A stretch of DNA of 64,000 nt from Micromonospora sp. HNM0581 (GCF_012726175.1 NZ_JAASAD010000001.1:1-64000); one strand, 5' to 3'; shown: positions 20,944 to 31,475, counted from the first letter of the stretch. A program made the numbers and translations. Notes: generated from the letters alone by a model not told the origin.

Positions 20944-22944
20944 TCACTCCCCCGGCGTCGACTTGGCAATCTGCATCAGGAACTCGATGTTGGTACGGGA
21001 CTGCTTGAGCCGGTCCAGCAGGAGATCCAGCGCCGCCTGCGAGTCCAGCGAGTGCAGAACCTTGCGGAGCTTGTGCACGATTGCCAGTTCCTCCGGCGCG
21101 AGCAGGATCTCCTCCTTCCGCGTGCCGGACGGGTGGATGTCGATGGCCGGGAAGATGCGCTTGTCAGCGACCTTCCGGTCCAGCTTCAGCTCCGCGTTGC
21201 CGGTGCCCTTGAACTCCTCGAAGATGACCGTGTCCGCCATGGAACCGGTCTCCACCAGAGCGGTGGCGAGGATGGTCAGCGAACCGCCGTTCTCGATGTT
21301 GCGCGCCGCACCCAGGAACCGCTTCGGCGGGTACAACGCGGTGGAGTCGATACCACCCGACATGATCCGGCCGCTGGCCGGTGCCGCCAGGTTGTACGAC
21401 CGACCGAGCCGGGTCACCGAGTCGAGCAGCACCACCACGTCGTGCCCCAGTTCGACGAGGCGCTTGGCCCGCTCGATCGCCAGCTCGGCAACGGTGGTGT
21501 GGTCCTGCGGCGGACGGTCGAAGGTGGCCGCGATGACCTCGCCCTTCACCGACCGTTGCATGTCGGTGACCTCTTCGGGCCGCTCGTCCACGAGCACCAC
21601 CATCAGGTGGCACTCCGGGTTGTTGTGCGTGATGGCGTTGGCTATCGCCTGCAGCACCATCGTCTTGCCGGCCTTCGGCGGCGATACGATGAGTGCCCGC
21701 TGCCCCTTGCCGAGCGGCATGACCAGGTCGATGACCCGGGTGGTGAGGATGTGCGGCTCGGTCTCCAACCGCAGCCGCTCCTGCGGGTACAGCGGAGTGA
21801 GTTTGTAGAACTCCGGCCGCCGCTTGGCCTCGTCCGACTCCATCCCGTTGATGGTGTCCAGCCGGACCAGCGGGTTGTACTTGTCGCGCCGCTGCTCGCC
21901 GTCGCGCGCCGCCCGAACGGCACCGGTGATCGCGTCACCGCGCCGCAGACCGTACTTCTTGATCTGGGACATCGACACGTAGACGTCGTTTGGACCGGCC
22001 AGGTAGCCGGTGGTCCGGACGAAGGCGTAGTTGTCGAGCACGTCGACGATGCCTGCCACCGGCACGAGCACGTCGTCCTCGCCGACCTGCGGCTCACGGC
22101 CGCCGTCGCCGCCGGATTCGTTGCGGTCACCGCGGCCCCGACGGCGGTCCCGGAAACGGCTACGCCGGCTGCGCCGACCGCCACCGTCGCCGTCGTCGTC
22201 ACCGTCGTTGTCCCGCTCGCCGCGCTGTCCACGGTCGTTGGCGCGCTCTCCGCGGTCGGAACGATCGGCCGTACGGTCGCCACGATCTCCGCGCTCGCCA
22301 CGTTCTGCACGCTCGCCACGGTCACCACGTTCCGCACGATCGCCACGTTCCGCACGATCGCCACGTTCCGCACGCTCGCCACGGTCACCGCGCTCGCCAC
22401 GCTCTGCACGCTCGCCACGGTCACCACGCTCCGCACGCTCGCCGCGCTCCGCACGATCGCCCCGGTCAGCAGCGCCCCGGTCACGCCCGGACCTGCCTTC
22501 GGGCCGCTCGCCCTCGGCGGGAGCCTCGTCGGCGCGCGGCTCGGCCACGGCTGTCCGGCTACGCCGGGTACGGCCTCGGGTTTCGTTCTCGACGCCCGAA
22601 ACCTGCTGCTCGGCGCCACGGCGCTCGGCCTCCGGCCGCTCACCCGCGTCCCGTACCTCCGCGTGAACCTCCTCGCGAACCGGGGCGGCAGCCGCCGCGA
22701 CCTCGGCCCGTGGTCGAGGGGCACCGGCAGCGCCGCCCTGCCGCTCGGTGATCGCGCTGATCAACTCGCCCTTACGCATGCGAGCCGTCCCCGAGATGCC
22801 GAGCGACGCGGCCAGGCTCTGCAGCTCCGGCAGCAGCATCGCCGACAGGCCCGTACCGCTGCGCCGACGGCGGGTAGGGGCAGCGGTGGCGGCCTCGCCA
22901 GCGACGTTGGAAACATCCGACGTCACGTCGGTGGTGTCGCTCAA
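20944..22944 (-). CDS. rho: Transcription termination factor Rho
   Basis: 666 residues from TTG at 22942-22944, with GGAAGGAA 4-5 nt upstream; ATG codons further upstream give non-homologous leaders. Order: Rho_N helical domain (about 32-66, LLPELQSLAASLGI), a long disordered Arg/Glu/Gly/Asp-rich insert (about 150-260), the cold-shock-like RNA-binding domain (AGIVDVLDNYAFVRTTGYLAG), then the RecA-like motor with Walker A SPPKAGKT (about 371-378), Walker B DVVVLLDSVTRLGRSYN and the R-loop region ETGSMADTVIFEEFKGTGN. The insert is typical of high-GC actinobacteria. Rho is often autoregulated; the 294-nt leader could hold such control. Confidence 0.96.
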   Translation of the reverse strand: MSDTTDVTSDVSNVAGEAATAAPTRRRRSGTGLSAMLLPELQSLAASLGISGTARMRKGELISAITERQGGAAGAPRPRAEVAAAAAPVREEVHAEVRDAGERPEAERRGAEQQVSGVENETRGRTRRSRTAVAEPRADEAPAEGERPEGRSGRDRGAADRGDRAERGERAERGDRGERAERGERGDRGERAERGDRAERGDRAERGDRGERAERGERGDRGDRTADRSDRGERANDRGQRGERDNDGDDDGDGGGRRSRRSRFRDRRRGRGDRNESGGDGGREPQVGEDDVLVPVAGIVDVLDNYAFVRTTGYLAGPNDVYVSMSQIKKYGLRRGDAITGAVRAARDGEQRRDKYNPLVRLDTINGMESDEAKRRPEFYKLTPLYPQERLRLETEPHILTTRVIDLVMPLGKGQRALIVSPPKAGKTMVLQAIANAITHNNPECHLMVVLVDERPEEVTDMQRSVKGEVIAATFDRPPQDHTTVAELAIERAKRLVELGHDVVVLLDSVTRLGRSYNLAAPASGRIMSGGIDSTALYPPKRFLGAARNIENGGSLTILATALVETGSMADTVIFEEFKGTGNAELKLDRKVADKRIFPAIDIHPSGTRKEEILLAPEELAIVHKLRKVLHSLDSQAALDLLLDRLKQSRTNIEFLMQIAKSTPGE
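22250..22494. repeat. Degenerate tandem repeat inside rho
   Basis: About 245 bp of short repeated units encoding variations of RGDRAERGE (roughly rho residues 151-231). At DNA level the plus strand repeats gctcgccacg, gttccgcacg and gatcgccacg blocks of 9, 15 and 18 nt. Unit number is probably variable between strains through slippage. Confidence 0.8.
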
Positions 22945-23238
22945 TGGATTCCTTCCCTCGATAGGCCGGGACTGCCCGGAATCGACTACAGGTGGCCGGG
23001 CGGCCTCGGTACACCCGCCTCGCATGACGCTTCGCGGGAGTCTTTGACACAGCAGCCGGTCGGTCTCCCGACCCACCAGTTGGAGCGGCGGGCGAGTTCG
23101 CCGTCTGCGGCGACCAGTGAAGACTGCGGTGCGGCGTGGGGCCTAGGCAGGGGTGACGGGCTACCGCCGAAAGCTTCGGGGGTGCGCCGACCCGCAGGAG
23201 ATCGCATGCATCGCGGCTGTGCTAAGTCTAGAGCGTAA

Positions 23239-24192
23239 TCAACTCTTGCGACCTGCGGCAACAGGGTCCCGCTCCGCGTGTCCGAGTCTACCCCGCCCGA
23301 CCTGGGCTCCGCGCGCATCTACCGGCAACCGCAGCAGCTGCCAATCTGTTCCCGCGTCGAAGTCTACGGGCAGCTCAGACAGGGCCAGCACGGTGGGCCC
23401 GGCCCCACTGACCACGGCCGAAACACCTGCCGCACGCAACCCGTCGACAAGGGTCGTCGTCCCCGGCATCGAGGCCGAACGGTAACCCTGGTGCAACCGG
23501 TCGGCCGTGGCCGGCAGCAGCAGTGCCGGCTGCGTGGTCAGCGCGTGCACCAGCAGCGCCGCGCGGCCGGCGTTGAACGCGGCGTCCCCGTGCGGCACGG
23601 TCGCCGGCAACGCCGCGCGAGCCGAGGCAGTCAACCCACGCTCGGCCGGCACCAGCACCGCGGGGCGTACCCCGTCGGCCACCGGCAACGAAACCGCCCG
23701 CGCGCCGTCCAAATCCGTCCACGCCAGGGTGAAGCCGCCGAGCAGGCAAGGTGCGACATTGTCCGGATGACCCTCGATCTCGGCCGCCAACCGCAGCACC
23801 GCGTCGTCGTCGAGGTGAGCGTCGCCCTCCGGCACCAACGCCCGAGCCAGCAGCACCCCGGCGACGATCGCCGCGGACGAGGAGCCGAGCCCCCGCGCCT
23901 GTGGGATGCGGTTGACACATTCCACCGCCAGTCCGGGTGGTTGCCCGCCGAGCACGTCGAAGGCCGCCCGCATGGCGCGTACCACCAGATGTGCGTCGTC
24001 GACGGGGAGATCGTCGGCTCCCTCACCGGTCACCGTCACCGTCACGCCCCCGGCCGTCACCTCGGCGGCGACGTCGTCGTGAAGCGCGAGGGCCAGCCCC
24101 AGCGCATCGAACCCGGGCCCCAGGTTCGCACTGGTGGCCGGAACCCGGACCCGGACCGGTTCGGCGACGAATGTGGTCGACACGCCGCCCAT
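23239..24192 (-). CDS. thrB: Homoserine kinase
   Basis: 317 residues from ATG 24190-24192 (GTG 24183 possible). GHMP kinase: N-terminal RVRVPATSANLGPGFDALGLAL, the phosphate loop IPQARGLGSSSAAIVAGVLLA, and the C-terminal AVVSGAGPTVLAL motif. It phosphorylates homoserine for threonine synthesis. It is separated from thrC by two exporter genes, although in most actinobacteria hom-thrC-thrB are consecutive. rho starts about 290 nt downstream. Confidence 0.94.
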   Translation of the reverse strand: MGGVSTTFVAEPVRVRVPATSANLGPGFDALGLALALHDDVAAEVTAGGVTVTVTGEGADDLPVDDAHLVVRAMRAAFDVLGGQPPGLAVECVNRIPQARGLGSSSAAIVAGVLLARALVPEGDAHLDDDAVLRLAAEIEGHPDNVAPCLLGGFTLAWTDLDGARAVSLPVADGVRPAVLVPAERGLTASARAALPATVPHGDAAFNAGRAALLVHALTTQPALLLPATADRLHQGYRSASMPGTTTLVDGLRAAGVSAVVSGAGPTVLALSELPVDFDAGTDWQLLRLPVDARGAQVGRGRLGHAERDPVAAGRKS

Positions 24193-24269
24193 GCTAGGGA
24201 CACCGGCCACCCTTGGGGAACACCGCCCGGCACCTGGGACGCCGGGGCGTCGTGGTCCCGCGGCGGACG

Positions 24270-25523
24270 TCACGACCTGCACTCCGCCACCACGGGTGCC
24301 GACGGGGCAAGCGACAGACGTCGCGTCGCCACCCGCCAACCGATCGCGTAGACCAGCGTGACCAGGCCGCCGCCGGCCAGGACGACCCGCTCGTCCACGA
24401 GGTCGACGACCCCGGCCACCACCAGCTGGCTGACGGAAATCGCCAGGGTCGCCAGCATCATGTCGGTGGCGAAGACCCGTCCCCGAAGCCGATCCGGCAC
24501 CTCGCCCTGCAATGCGAAGTTCGACATCACCCAGTTGCTGCCGCCAGCGAAGTGAGCCACGAAGACCAGGACCAGCACCAGCGGAAACCAGGCGGCCACG
24601 GAGGTACCGAGGTAGGCCAGACCGTACGCCGACATGGACAGTGCCAGGCCGGGCAGCAGCCAGGCGCGGTTGGTCAACACCCGGCGCATCGTGATCGGAC
24701 CGACCAGGGCGCCGGCACCACGGACGGCGAAGAGTAGGCCGGCACCGAGCGCACCGACCCCGTACACACCGGCGAGCAGCGGGAAGACGGTGAGCACACC
24801 GTTGCCGAGACCCACTGCCGACTTGACCGTCACCAGCGCCAGCACCCGGGGGCGGTGGCCGATGTAGACCAGCGCCTCACGGATGGCCGCCCAGGTCTGC
24901 GGCGGCCTCGTCCCCTGCTCACGGGAGGCCTGCAACGGCCGCCGGATGAGGGTGGCCAGGCCAGCGGCGATCACCAACCCGACCGCGCCCACCCAGAAGC
25001 AGACGTACGGCCCGGCCGCCGCGCTGAGCACCCCGCCGAGCGACGCGCCGACGATCGTCATCGTGCCCCACGCCGAACCTGCCACCGCGTTGCCTGCCGC
25101 CAGCTCCTCCGGATCGAGCACATTCGGCAGCGCCGCCTGCGCCGCCGGGGAGTAGAACGCCTTGGCCACCGCGACCACGCCGATACCGAGCAGCGCCAGC
25201 CAGGCCGTGCCGGCATCACGCACACCGAGCAGCAGCATCACGCCCACCAGCGCAGCCACGTTCGAACCGATCATTATCGTGCGCCGGTCGAACCGGTCCG
25301 CGATGGTGCCGGTGTACGGCAACAGCAACGCCACGATGCCCGTGTCCACGGCCAGTACCAGGGCCCCCCACACGCCGCTGCCGGTCAACGCCGGCAGCAG
25401 CACCAGCAAAGGCACCATGACGAACCAGTCGGCACCGAACACCACCAGCTCGGCCAGGAAGAGGTTGCGAAAGTTCCGGTTGCGGGTGAGAACCGAGAGG
25501 GTGGACGCCACGGAGCGGACCAT
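24270..25523 (-). CDS. MFS transporter
   Basis: 417 residues from ATG 25521-25523; an in-frame ATG at 25592 would include the hairpin 25562-25588, so I prefer the shorter form. About 12 membrane segments. Between TM2 and TM3 is the MFS motif-A-like TGTIADRFDRRTIMIGSN. It resembles the NreB/MdfA-like or macrolide-efflux MFS group, but the substrate cannot be read from sequence. It lies between the RND pump and thrB; the 77-nt gap to thrB would allow co-transcription. Confidence 0.88.
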   Translation of the reverse strand: MVRSVASTLSVLTRNRNFRNLFLAELVVFGADWFVMVPLLVLLPALTGSGVWGALVLAVDTGIVALLLPYTGTIADRFDRRTIMIGSNVAALVGVMLLLGVRDAGTAWLALLGIGVVAVAKAFYSPAAQAALPNVLDPEELAAGNAVAGSAWGTMTIVGASLGGVLSAAAGPYVCFWVGAVGLVIAAGLATLIRRPLQASREQGTRPPQTWAAIREALVYIGHRPRVLALVTVKSAVGLGNGVLTVFPLLAGVYGVGALGAGLLFAVRGAGALVGPITMRRVLTNRAWLLPGLALSMSAYGLAYLGTSVAAWFPLVLVLVFVAHFAGGSNWVMSNFALQGEVPDRLRGRVFATDMMLATLAISVSQLVVAGVVDLVDERVVLAGGGLVTLVYAIGWRVATRRLSLAPSAPVVAECRS

Positions 25524-25561
25524 ACCCGGCACCGTCAGCGGTCGTGCCGGAGCGTGGGTGA

Positions 25562-25588
25562 CCCGGAGGGCCCAAGGGACCCTCCGGG
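25562..25588 (-). terminator. Terminator hairpin after the RND gene
   Basis: 9-bp perfect stem cccggaggg/ccctccggg with a 9-nt loop, starting 9 nt past the RND stop on the minus strand. It supports a transcription break between the RND gene and the MFS gene. Confidence 0.6.
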
Positions 25589-25596
25589 ACATCCGG

Positions 25597-28500
25597 TCAC
25601 TCGTTCGGCGGGAACGGTGAGTTGCGGCTCTTCGGCAGCCGGAGCACCTCGAACTGGTCGGTGTTCTCGATGAGCGCCCCGGACGGCGCCGCCGGCACCG
25701 GGCGGCTTTCCCGCCGAGCAGTCTCAGCCACATTGGCATCCGGCTCCGCGTCCACCGGCGTGCCGTCCGTGACCGGCTCGGTGTCGCCGCCGTCGTCGGC
25801 CGCGCCCTCACCCGGTTCGCCGGCCGGGCCGCTGCGGCGGCGACGTCGCCACGCCAGCACCGACACCTTGGTGTCCTCCACCATCGCGTACAACGTCGGC
25901 ACCAGGATCAGCGTGAGCAGGGTGGAGGTCAGTAGGCCGCCGATCACCACGATCGCCAGGGGCCGCGAGATGAAGCCACCCTCCCCGGTGAGACCGAAGG
26001 CCATCGGCGTCAGCGCGAAGATCGTGGCGATCGCCGTCATCAGGATCGGCCGCAGCCGGTGCCGGCCGCCCTCGACCACCGCCTCCCGCACGCCCATGCC
26101 TTGAGCTCGGTACTGGTTGACCAGATCGAGCAGCACGATGGCATTGGTCACCACGATGCCGACGAGCATGAGCACGCCGATCAGCGCCGGCACGCTCAAC
26201 GCGGTGCCGCTGATCAGCAACAGGGCCACCGCTCCGGTGGCCGCGAACGGAATGGACACCAGCAGGATCAGCGCCTGCACCACGCTACGGAACGTCGCCA
26301 TCATGATCAGGAAGACGATCGCGATCGCGGCGAGCACCGCCAGCCCCAGGTCCGCGAAGGTCTCCTGCTGCTCGGCACTGACCCCACCCAGGGCGAAGGT
26401 GGCACCCGGCACGTCGATCTCGTCGAGGCGACTCTGCAGCTCGGTGCTGATCGCGCCCAGGTCGGAGCCGGTGACCGTGCCGGTCACCGAGACGCTGCGC
26501 TCACCGTCGATCCTCCGCACCTGCTGCGGGCCGGTGGTCTCGGTGACGTCGGCGATGTCGTCCAGCTTGACCGCGCCGACCGGCAGCGCCCGCAGCTCCT
26601 CCACGGTCACCGGCGGCACCGCCGACAGGCGCAGTACCACATTGCGGGCGGCACCGTCGACGGTCAGCTGCCCGAGCGGCGTACCGCGAAATGCCTGCGC
26701 AACCAGTTGACCGACCGCCGCCTCGGTGAGGCCGGCCCGACTTGCGGCCTCCCGGTCGACGGTCACGTCGACCCGCGGCGTCTGCTCGGCCAGCGTGGTC
26801 GAAACGTCCTCGACCCCGCCGATGCCGGTCAGAGCCGTCTCGGCCTGCCGGGCCGCGGCGGCCAGCACCTCGGGATCGGCAGCCCGGACGATCACCGCCA
26901 GCTCGTTGGCGGACGCCCCGCCCTGACCCGCCGGGAAGGTGATCTCTCCAGCTCCGGCACCGAGCGCCACGAACCGGTCCCGCAGCACGCCGCGCATCGC
27001 TTTGGCGTCGGTGTCCCCGCCGAGACGCAACGCGTAGTTGGCCACGTTGTTGCCGGCGCTGCCGGCCCACGGGGTGTCGCCACCACCGGCGGTGACCTGG
27101 TACGACTCGATACCCGGGGTCTCCTCCAGCACCGCCTCGACCTGCCGGGCCGCCGCGTCGGTGCCAGCCAGCCCGGTGCCCACCGGCAGTTCCTGGCGGA
27201 TGTTGAGGGTGTCCTGGCCGGAGTCGTCGAGGAAATTCGTCTCCAGCTGACGGGCCAGCCCGAAGGTGCCGAACAACACCAGCAGCCCTACCGCCAGGGT
27301 CGCCCAACGATAGGCCCGCCGCCCGGTGGCGAACTGGATGACCGGCAGGTACACCCGCTGCAACGGGCTGCGCAGCTCACGCTCCTCGGCTGCCCGACGC
27401 GCCGCGTCTCCACCGCTCACCGGCTTCAGGAACCAGTACGCGAGCACCGGAATCACCGTCAGCGAAACCAGCAGCGAGGCGAGCAGCGCCACGGTGACGG
27501 TGATCGCGAAGGGTGCGAAGAGCTGCCCCACGAAACCACCGACCAGGGCGATGGGCGCGAAGACGGCAACCGTGGTCAACGTCGACGCGGTGACGGCACC
27601 GGCCACCTCGCGTACGGCCGTGAGGATCGCCTCCCGCTTCGGCCCACCGTACGTCAGGTGCCGCTTGATGTTCTCCAGCACCACGATCGAGTCGTCGACC
27701 ACCCGACCGACCGCGACCGTCAACGCGCCGAGGGTGAGCAGGTTGAGCGAATAGTCACCGATCCACAGGGCGATGAGCGCCACCACCACCGACAGCGGAA
27801 TCGATACCGCGGTCACCACGGTGGAGCGCACCGACAGCAGGAACACCAGGATGACCACCACGGCCATGATCAGGCCCAGTAGACCCTCGGTGCCCAGCGT
27901 CTTGATGGACTTCTCCACGAACGGCGCCTGGTCGAGCACGACGGTCAGCTCGGCACCGGTGACGGAACGCAGGTCGTCGAGCCGATCGGCGACCGCGTGC
28001 GAGATCTCCACCGCGTTGCCGTCCGGGTCGGCGGTGACCGCGATGCCGAGGCTCTCCCGGCCGTTGGTACGGGTGATGGCGGTGGCCGGGGCGAGTTGCT
28101 CCTCGACTGTCGCGACGTCGCCGAGGCGAACCGGCCCGGCCTTCTTCACCGGTGGCGCGACGATCACGCCGCGCAGCTCGTCCAGGGTCGTCAGCGGAGC
28201 ACCCACCTGCACCGGCAGGGTTCGCTCGCCGTCGAGCACGGCACCGGCGGGCACCGCCACACCGTTCGCCTGGAGTGCGGCGCCGATAGCTGTCGGCTGC
28301 ACCTTCGCCTTGGCCAGTTTCGCCGGATCCGGCGTGATCACCACCAGCTCGTCCCGGACACCTGTCAATTCGACGCCACGGACGCCGTCGATCGCGGCCA
28401 GTTCCGGCACCACGGTGTCGCGCAGTTTGCCAGCGAGGGTCCGTTCGTCGTCGTCGCCGGACGCGGCCAGCACCACGGCCGGCAGGTCATCGGTGCTGCC

Positions 28501-28884
28501 CGCGATCACCTGCGGGTCGACGCCGTCGGGCAGGCTGGTCCGGTTGATCGCGGTCTGCATCCTGTTGACCATGTCGTCGAGTTCGGTGCCGAACTCGTAC
28601 TGCACCTGGATGGTGGTCAGGCCCTCACGAGAGGTCGAGATGACCGAGTCGAGACCGGAGATGCCGCGCAGGCTGTTCTCGATCGGCTCGGCGACCTCGG
28701 ACTCGACGACCTCCGGTGCGGCGCCGGGATACTGGGCCACGATGAAGGCGGCGGGAAACTCCAGCGACGGTAGCAGTTGCTGCTTCAGTGACGGCACGGC
28801 GTACACACCGAACGCCGTGATCACCACCGCGATGAGGGCTACCAGCCCCCGGTTGGCGAGGCTGAATCTGGCGAGCAGCGACAT
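25597..28884 (-). CDS. RND efflux pump (AcrB/SwrC-like)
   Basis: 1095 residues from ATG 28882-28884, with GGAG 11 nt upstream. Two homologous halves, each one TM plus a large extracytoplasmic loop plus five to six TMs. TM4 has the proton-relay pair in GRVVDDSIVVLENIKR. The TM10 counterpart reads GIVVTNAIVLLDLVNQ, with Thr where AcrB has Lys, as in Gram-positive SwrC-like members. A polar 90-residue C-terminal tail is present. No membrane-fusion or outer-membrane partner is nearby, as expected in a monoderm. It probably exports lipophilic compounds; substrate unknown. Confidence 0.92.
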   Translation of the reverse strand: MSLLARFSLANRGLVALIAVVITAFGVYAVPSLKQQLLPSLEFPAAFIVAQYPGAAPEVVESEVAEPIENSLRGISGLDSVISTSREGLTTIQVQYEFGTELDDMVNRMQTAINRTSLPDGVDPQVIAGSTDDLPAVVLAASGDDDERTLAGKLRDTVVPELAAIDGVRGVELTGVRDELVVITPDPAKLAKAKVQPTAIGAALQANGVAVPAGAVLDGERTLPVQVGAPLTTLDELRGVIVAPPVKKAGPVRLGDVATVEEQLAPATAITRTNGRESLGIAVTADPDGNAVEISHAVADRLDDLRSVTGAELTVVLDQAPFVEKSIKTLGTEGLLGLIMAVVVILVFLLSVRSTVVTAVSIPLSVVVALIALWIGDYSLNLLTLGALTVAVGRVVDDSIVVLENIKRHLTYGGPKREAILTAVREVAGAVTASTLTTVAVFAPIALVGGFVGQLFAPFAITVTVALLASLLVSLTVIPVLAYWFLKPVSGGDAARRAAEERELRSPLQRVYLPVIQFATGRRAYRWATLAVGLLVLFGTFGLARQLETNFLDDSGQDTLNIRQELPVGTGLAGTDAAARQVEAVLEETPGIESYQVTAGGGDTPWAGSAGNNVANYALRLGGDTDAKAMRGVLRDRFVALGAGAGEITFPAGQGGASANELAVIVRAADPEVLAAAARQAETALTGIGGVEDVSTTLAEQTPRVDVTVDREAASRAGLTEAAVGQLVAQAFRGTPLGQLTVDGAARNVVLRLSAVPPVTVEELRALPVGAVKLDDIADVTETTGPQQVRRIDGERSVSVTGTVTGSDLGAISTELQSRLDEIDVPGATFALGGVSAEQQETFADLGLAVLAAIAIVFLIMMATFRSVVQALILLVSIPFAATGAVALLLISGTALSVPALIGVLMLVGIVVTNAIVLLDLVNQYRAQGMGVREAVVEGGRHRLRPILMTAIATIFALTPMAFGLTGEGGFISRPLAIVVIGGLLTSTLLTLILVPTLYAMVEDTKVSVLAWRRRRRSGPAGEPGEGAADDGGDTEPVTDGTPVDAEPDANVAETARRESRPVPAAPSGALIENTDQFEVLRLPKSRNSPFPPNE

Positions 28885-29043
28885 CGCGTGGCTCACTCCT
28901 GAGGGAGACGGTCGAAGGGTACGAGCAGTCTGCCTGACCCCGCTGGGCCCCGGACCTCCGGGGCGGGCGGGGTCCCGGCGTACCGATCCGCAGCGATGCC
29001 ACCGCCGCTCAGGTCGGCCGAACCACCCGCCCCTGACTCCCCA

Positions 29044-29065
29044 CCCCCGCCCCTTGCGGCGGGGG
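29044..29065 (-). terminator. Terminator hairpin after thrC
   Basis: 8-bp stem cccccgcc/ggcggggg with a 6-nt loop, beginning 2 nt past the thrC stop. It closes the argS-lysA-hom-thrC unit and separates it from the RND pump gene. Confidence 0.65.
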
Positions 29066-29067
29066 CT

Positions 29068-30117
29068 TCAGGCGAGGTCGAGGGAACGGGCGGCGACGAG
29101 CGGATCGTTGGCGATGGTGACGGGAGCGGGAGCGGTGGAGATCGCCCACTCCGGATCCTTCAGACCGTGCCCGGTGACCGTGCAGACCACCGTGCCTCCG
29201 GCCGGCACCAGGCCGGCGGCGGCCTGCTGGAGCAGACCGGCGACGCTGGCCGCGCTGCCCAGTTCCACGAAGACACCGACCTCCCGGGCCAGCAGTCGGT
29301 ACGCCGCCAGGATCTCCCGATCGGTGACCGCCGCGATCAGACCGCCAGAGGCGTCCCGCGCGTCCAGTGCCTTCGTCCAGCTCGCCGGGTTGCCGATCCG
29401 GATGGCCGTGGCGATGGTGGACGGCTCGGCCACCACCTGCCCGGTCACGATCGGTGCCGCACCGGCCGCCTGGAAGCCGTACATCTTCGGTCGCCGACTT
29501 GCATTGCCGGCGTCATGGTCCTCCGTGTATCCCATCCAGTACGCGGAGATGTTGCCGGCGTTACCCACCGGCAGGCAGTGGATGTCGGGTGCGTCGCCGA
29601 GCGCCTCGACGATCTCGAAGGCAGCGGTCTTCTGGCCGTGCAGCCGGTCGATGTTGACCGAGTTGACCAGGGCCACCGGATAGTCCTGGGCGAGTTTGGC
29701 AGCCAGCGCCAGACAATCGTCGAAGTTGCCGTTGACCTGGAGCAGCTTGGCGCCGTGCACGAGCGCCTGAGCCAGCTTGCCCAGCGCGATCTTGCCCTGC
29801 GGCACGAGGACGGCGCAGGTCATCCCGGCCCGGGCCGCGTACGCGGCGGCGGAGGCACTGGTGTTGCCGGTGGAGGCGCAGATGATGGCCTTGTTGCCGG
29901 CCTCGACCGCCTTGGAGACGGCCATCGTCATGCCCCGGTCCTTGAAGGAGCCGGTGGGGTTGGCACCCTCCACCTTGAGGTACACGTCGCAGCCGAGCCG
30001 GGCGGAGAGCACCGGCGCCGGCAACAGCGGAGTGTTCCCCTCGTGCAGGGTGACCACCGGCGTGGCCTCGGTGACCGGCAGCCGGTCCCGGTAGGCGTCG
30101 ATCAGGCCGCGCCACAT
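29068..30117 (-). CDS. thrC: Threonine synthase
   Basis: 349 residues from ATG 30115-30117, with GAGGAG 6 nt upstream. PLP fold type II: the Schiff-base lysine is in [14 protein letters not shown], and the phosphate loop is [14 protein letters not shown]. It converts O-phosphohomoserine to threonine, using the product of ThrB. Short form, as in Mycobacterium and Streptomyces. It follows hom by 35 nt. Confidence 0.96.
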   Translation of the reverse strand: MWRGLIDAYRDRLPVTEATPVVTLHEGNTPLLPAPVLSARLGCDVYLKVEGANPTGSFKDRGMTMAVSKAVEAGNKAIICASTGNTSASAAAYAARAGMTCAVLVPQGKIALGKLAQALVHGAKLLQVNGNFDDCLALAAKLAQDYPVALVNSVNIDRLHGQKTAAFEIVEALGDAPDIHCLPVGNAGNISAYWMGYTEDHDAGNASRRPKMYGFQAAGAAPIVTGQVVAEPSTIATAIRIGNPASWTKALDARDASGGLIAAVTDREILAAYRLLAREVGVFVELGSAASVAGLLQQAAAGLVPAGGTVVCTVTGHGLKDPEWAISTAPAPVTIANDPLVAARSLDLA

Positions 30118-30152
30118 CTCGATCTCCTCGCCTCCGCGGCTGATCCGGCCGC

Positions 30153-31475
30153 TCACAGCCCGCCCTCGACCCGCAGCACGCTCGCCACCGAACGGACGAT
30201 GTCCAACCCCCGCAGCTCCTGCACGGTCGCGGCGAGCGCCGCGTCCGGCGCGACGTGGGTCACGATCACCAGTACGGCGTCACCGGCCGCGCCGGCGGCA
30301 CCGGCGGCCGGCCCCTGGCGGACGGTGGCGATCGACACGTCGTGCCGGGCGAACATCCCGGCCACCGACTCAAGCACGCCGGGCCGGTCGGCCACGTCCA
30401 GGCTGATGTGGTAGCGGGTGAGCGCCTCCCCCATCGGCCGCACCGGCAGCTCCGCGTAGGCGGACTCGCTGGCCGCGCGTACCCCGGCGAGCCGGTTGCG
30501 GGCCACCGCCACCACGTCGCCGAGCACGGCGCTGGCGGTCGGTGCCCCACCGGCCCCCCGGCCGTAGAACATCAGCTGACCGGCCGCCTCGGCCTCCACG
30601 AAGACCGCGTTGAACGCGTCGCCGACGCTGGCCAGAGGATGGGTCACCGGAATCATCGCCGGGTGGACCCGGACGCTCACCGTCTCCCGCCCCTGCCCGT
30701 CGACACCGCGGGCGGCGATGCAGAGCAGCTTGATCGTGCAGCCCATCGCCTTGGCGCTGGCCACGTCCGCGGCGGTCACCTCGGTGATGCCCTCGCGGTG
30801 CACGTCGGCGGCGGCGACCCGGCTGTGGAAGGCGAGCGAGGCGAGGATGGCCGCTTTCGCGGCGGCGTCGAAGCCCTCCACGTCGGCCGTCGGGTCGGCC
30901 TCGGCGTACCCCAGTTCGGTCGCCTCCTCCAACGCCTCGGCGAACCCGGCCCCGGTGGCGTGCATCGCGGAGAGGATGAAGTTGGTGGTGCCGTTGACGA
31001 TGCCGGTGACCCGGGTGATGCGGTCGCCGTGCAGCGACTCACGCAGCGGGCGCAGCAGCGGAATGGCCCCGGCCACGGACGCCTCGTAGTAGAGGTCGCC
31101 GCTGCCCTCGGCCGCAGCGTCGTGCAGGGTGCCGCCGTCCTCGGCGAGCAACGCCTTGTTGGCGGTGACCACACTCTTACCAGCCCGTAGCGCCTCCACC
31201 AGCCAGCCGCGCGCCGGCTCGATGCCGCCGACCACCTCCACCACCACGTCGACGTCGTCCCGCTTGATCAGCCCGAGCGCGTCGGTGGTGAACAGGGTCG
31301 GATCGACCGGAAGGTCGCCACGGTCCCGTCCGATCCGACGCACGGCGATGCCGGCGATCTCGAGCGGAGCGCCGACGCGGGCAGCGAGGTCCGCCGACTG
31401 CTCGTGCAGCAGCCGGACCACCTCGGCGCCGACGGTGCCGCAGCCGAGCAGGGCGAGGCGTACAGGTGACGTCAT
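30153..31475 (-). CDS. hom: Homoserine dehydrogenase
   Basis: 440 residues. N-terminal NAD(P) Rossmann motif [17 protein letters not shown], substrate region [19 protein letters not shown] and [18 protein letters not shown], and a C-terminal ACT domain ([21 protein letters not shown]) that usually mediates threonine feedback inhibition. It feeds the threonine and methionine branches. The ATG overlaps the lysA stop by 4 nt. Confidence 0.97.
   Translation of the reverse strand: MTSPVRLALLGCGTVGAEVVRLLHEQSADLAARVGAPLEIAGIAVRRIGRDRGDLPVDPTLFTTDALGLIKRDDVDVVVEVVGGIEPARGWLVEALRAGKSVVTANKALLAEDGGTLHDAAAEGSGDLYYEASVAGAIPLLRPLRESLHGDRITRVTGIVNGTTNFILSAMHATGAGFAEALEEATELGYAEADPTADVEGFDAAAKAAILASLAFHSRVAAADVHREGITEVTAADVASAKAMGCTIKLLCIAARGVDGQGRETVSVRVHPAMIPVTHPLASVGDAFNAVFVEAEAAGQLMFYGRGAGGAPTASAVLGDVVAVARNRLAGVRAASESAYAELPVRPMGEALTRYHISLDVADRPGVLESVAGMFARHDVSIATVRQGPAAGAAGAAGDAVLVIVTHVAPDAALAATVQELRGLDIVRSVASVLRVEGGL

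Noticed and set aside
20701..23238. 845-codon plus-strand ORF opposite rho
   Set aside because: Antisense to rho and its repeat insert; Thr/Val repeats are the reverse reading of the Arg/Glu/Gly/Asp insert.
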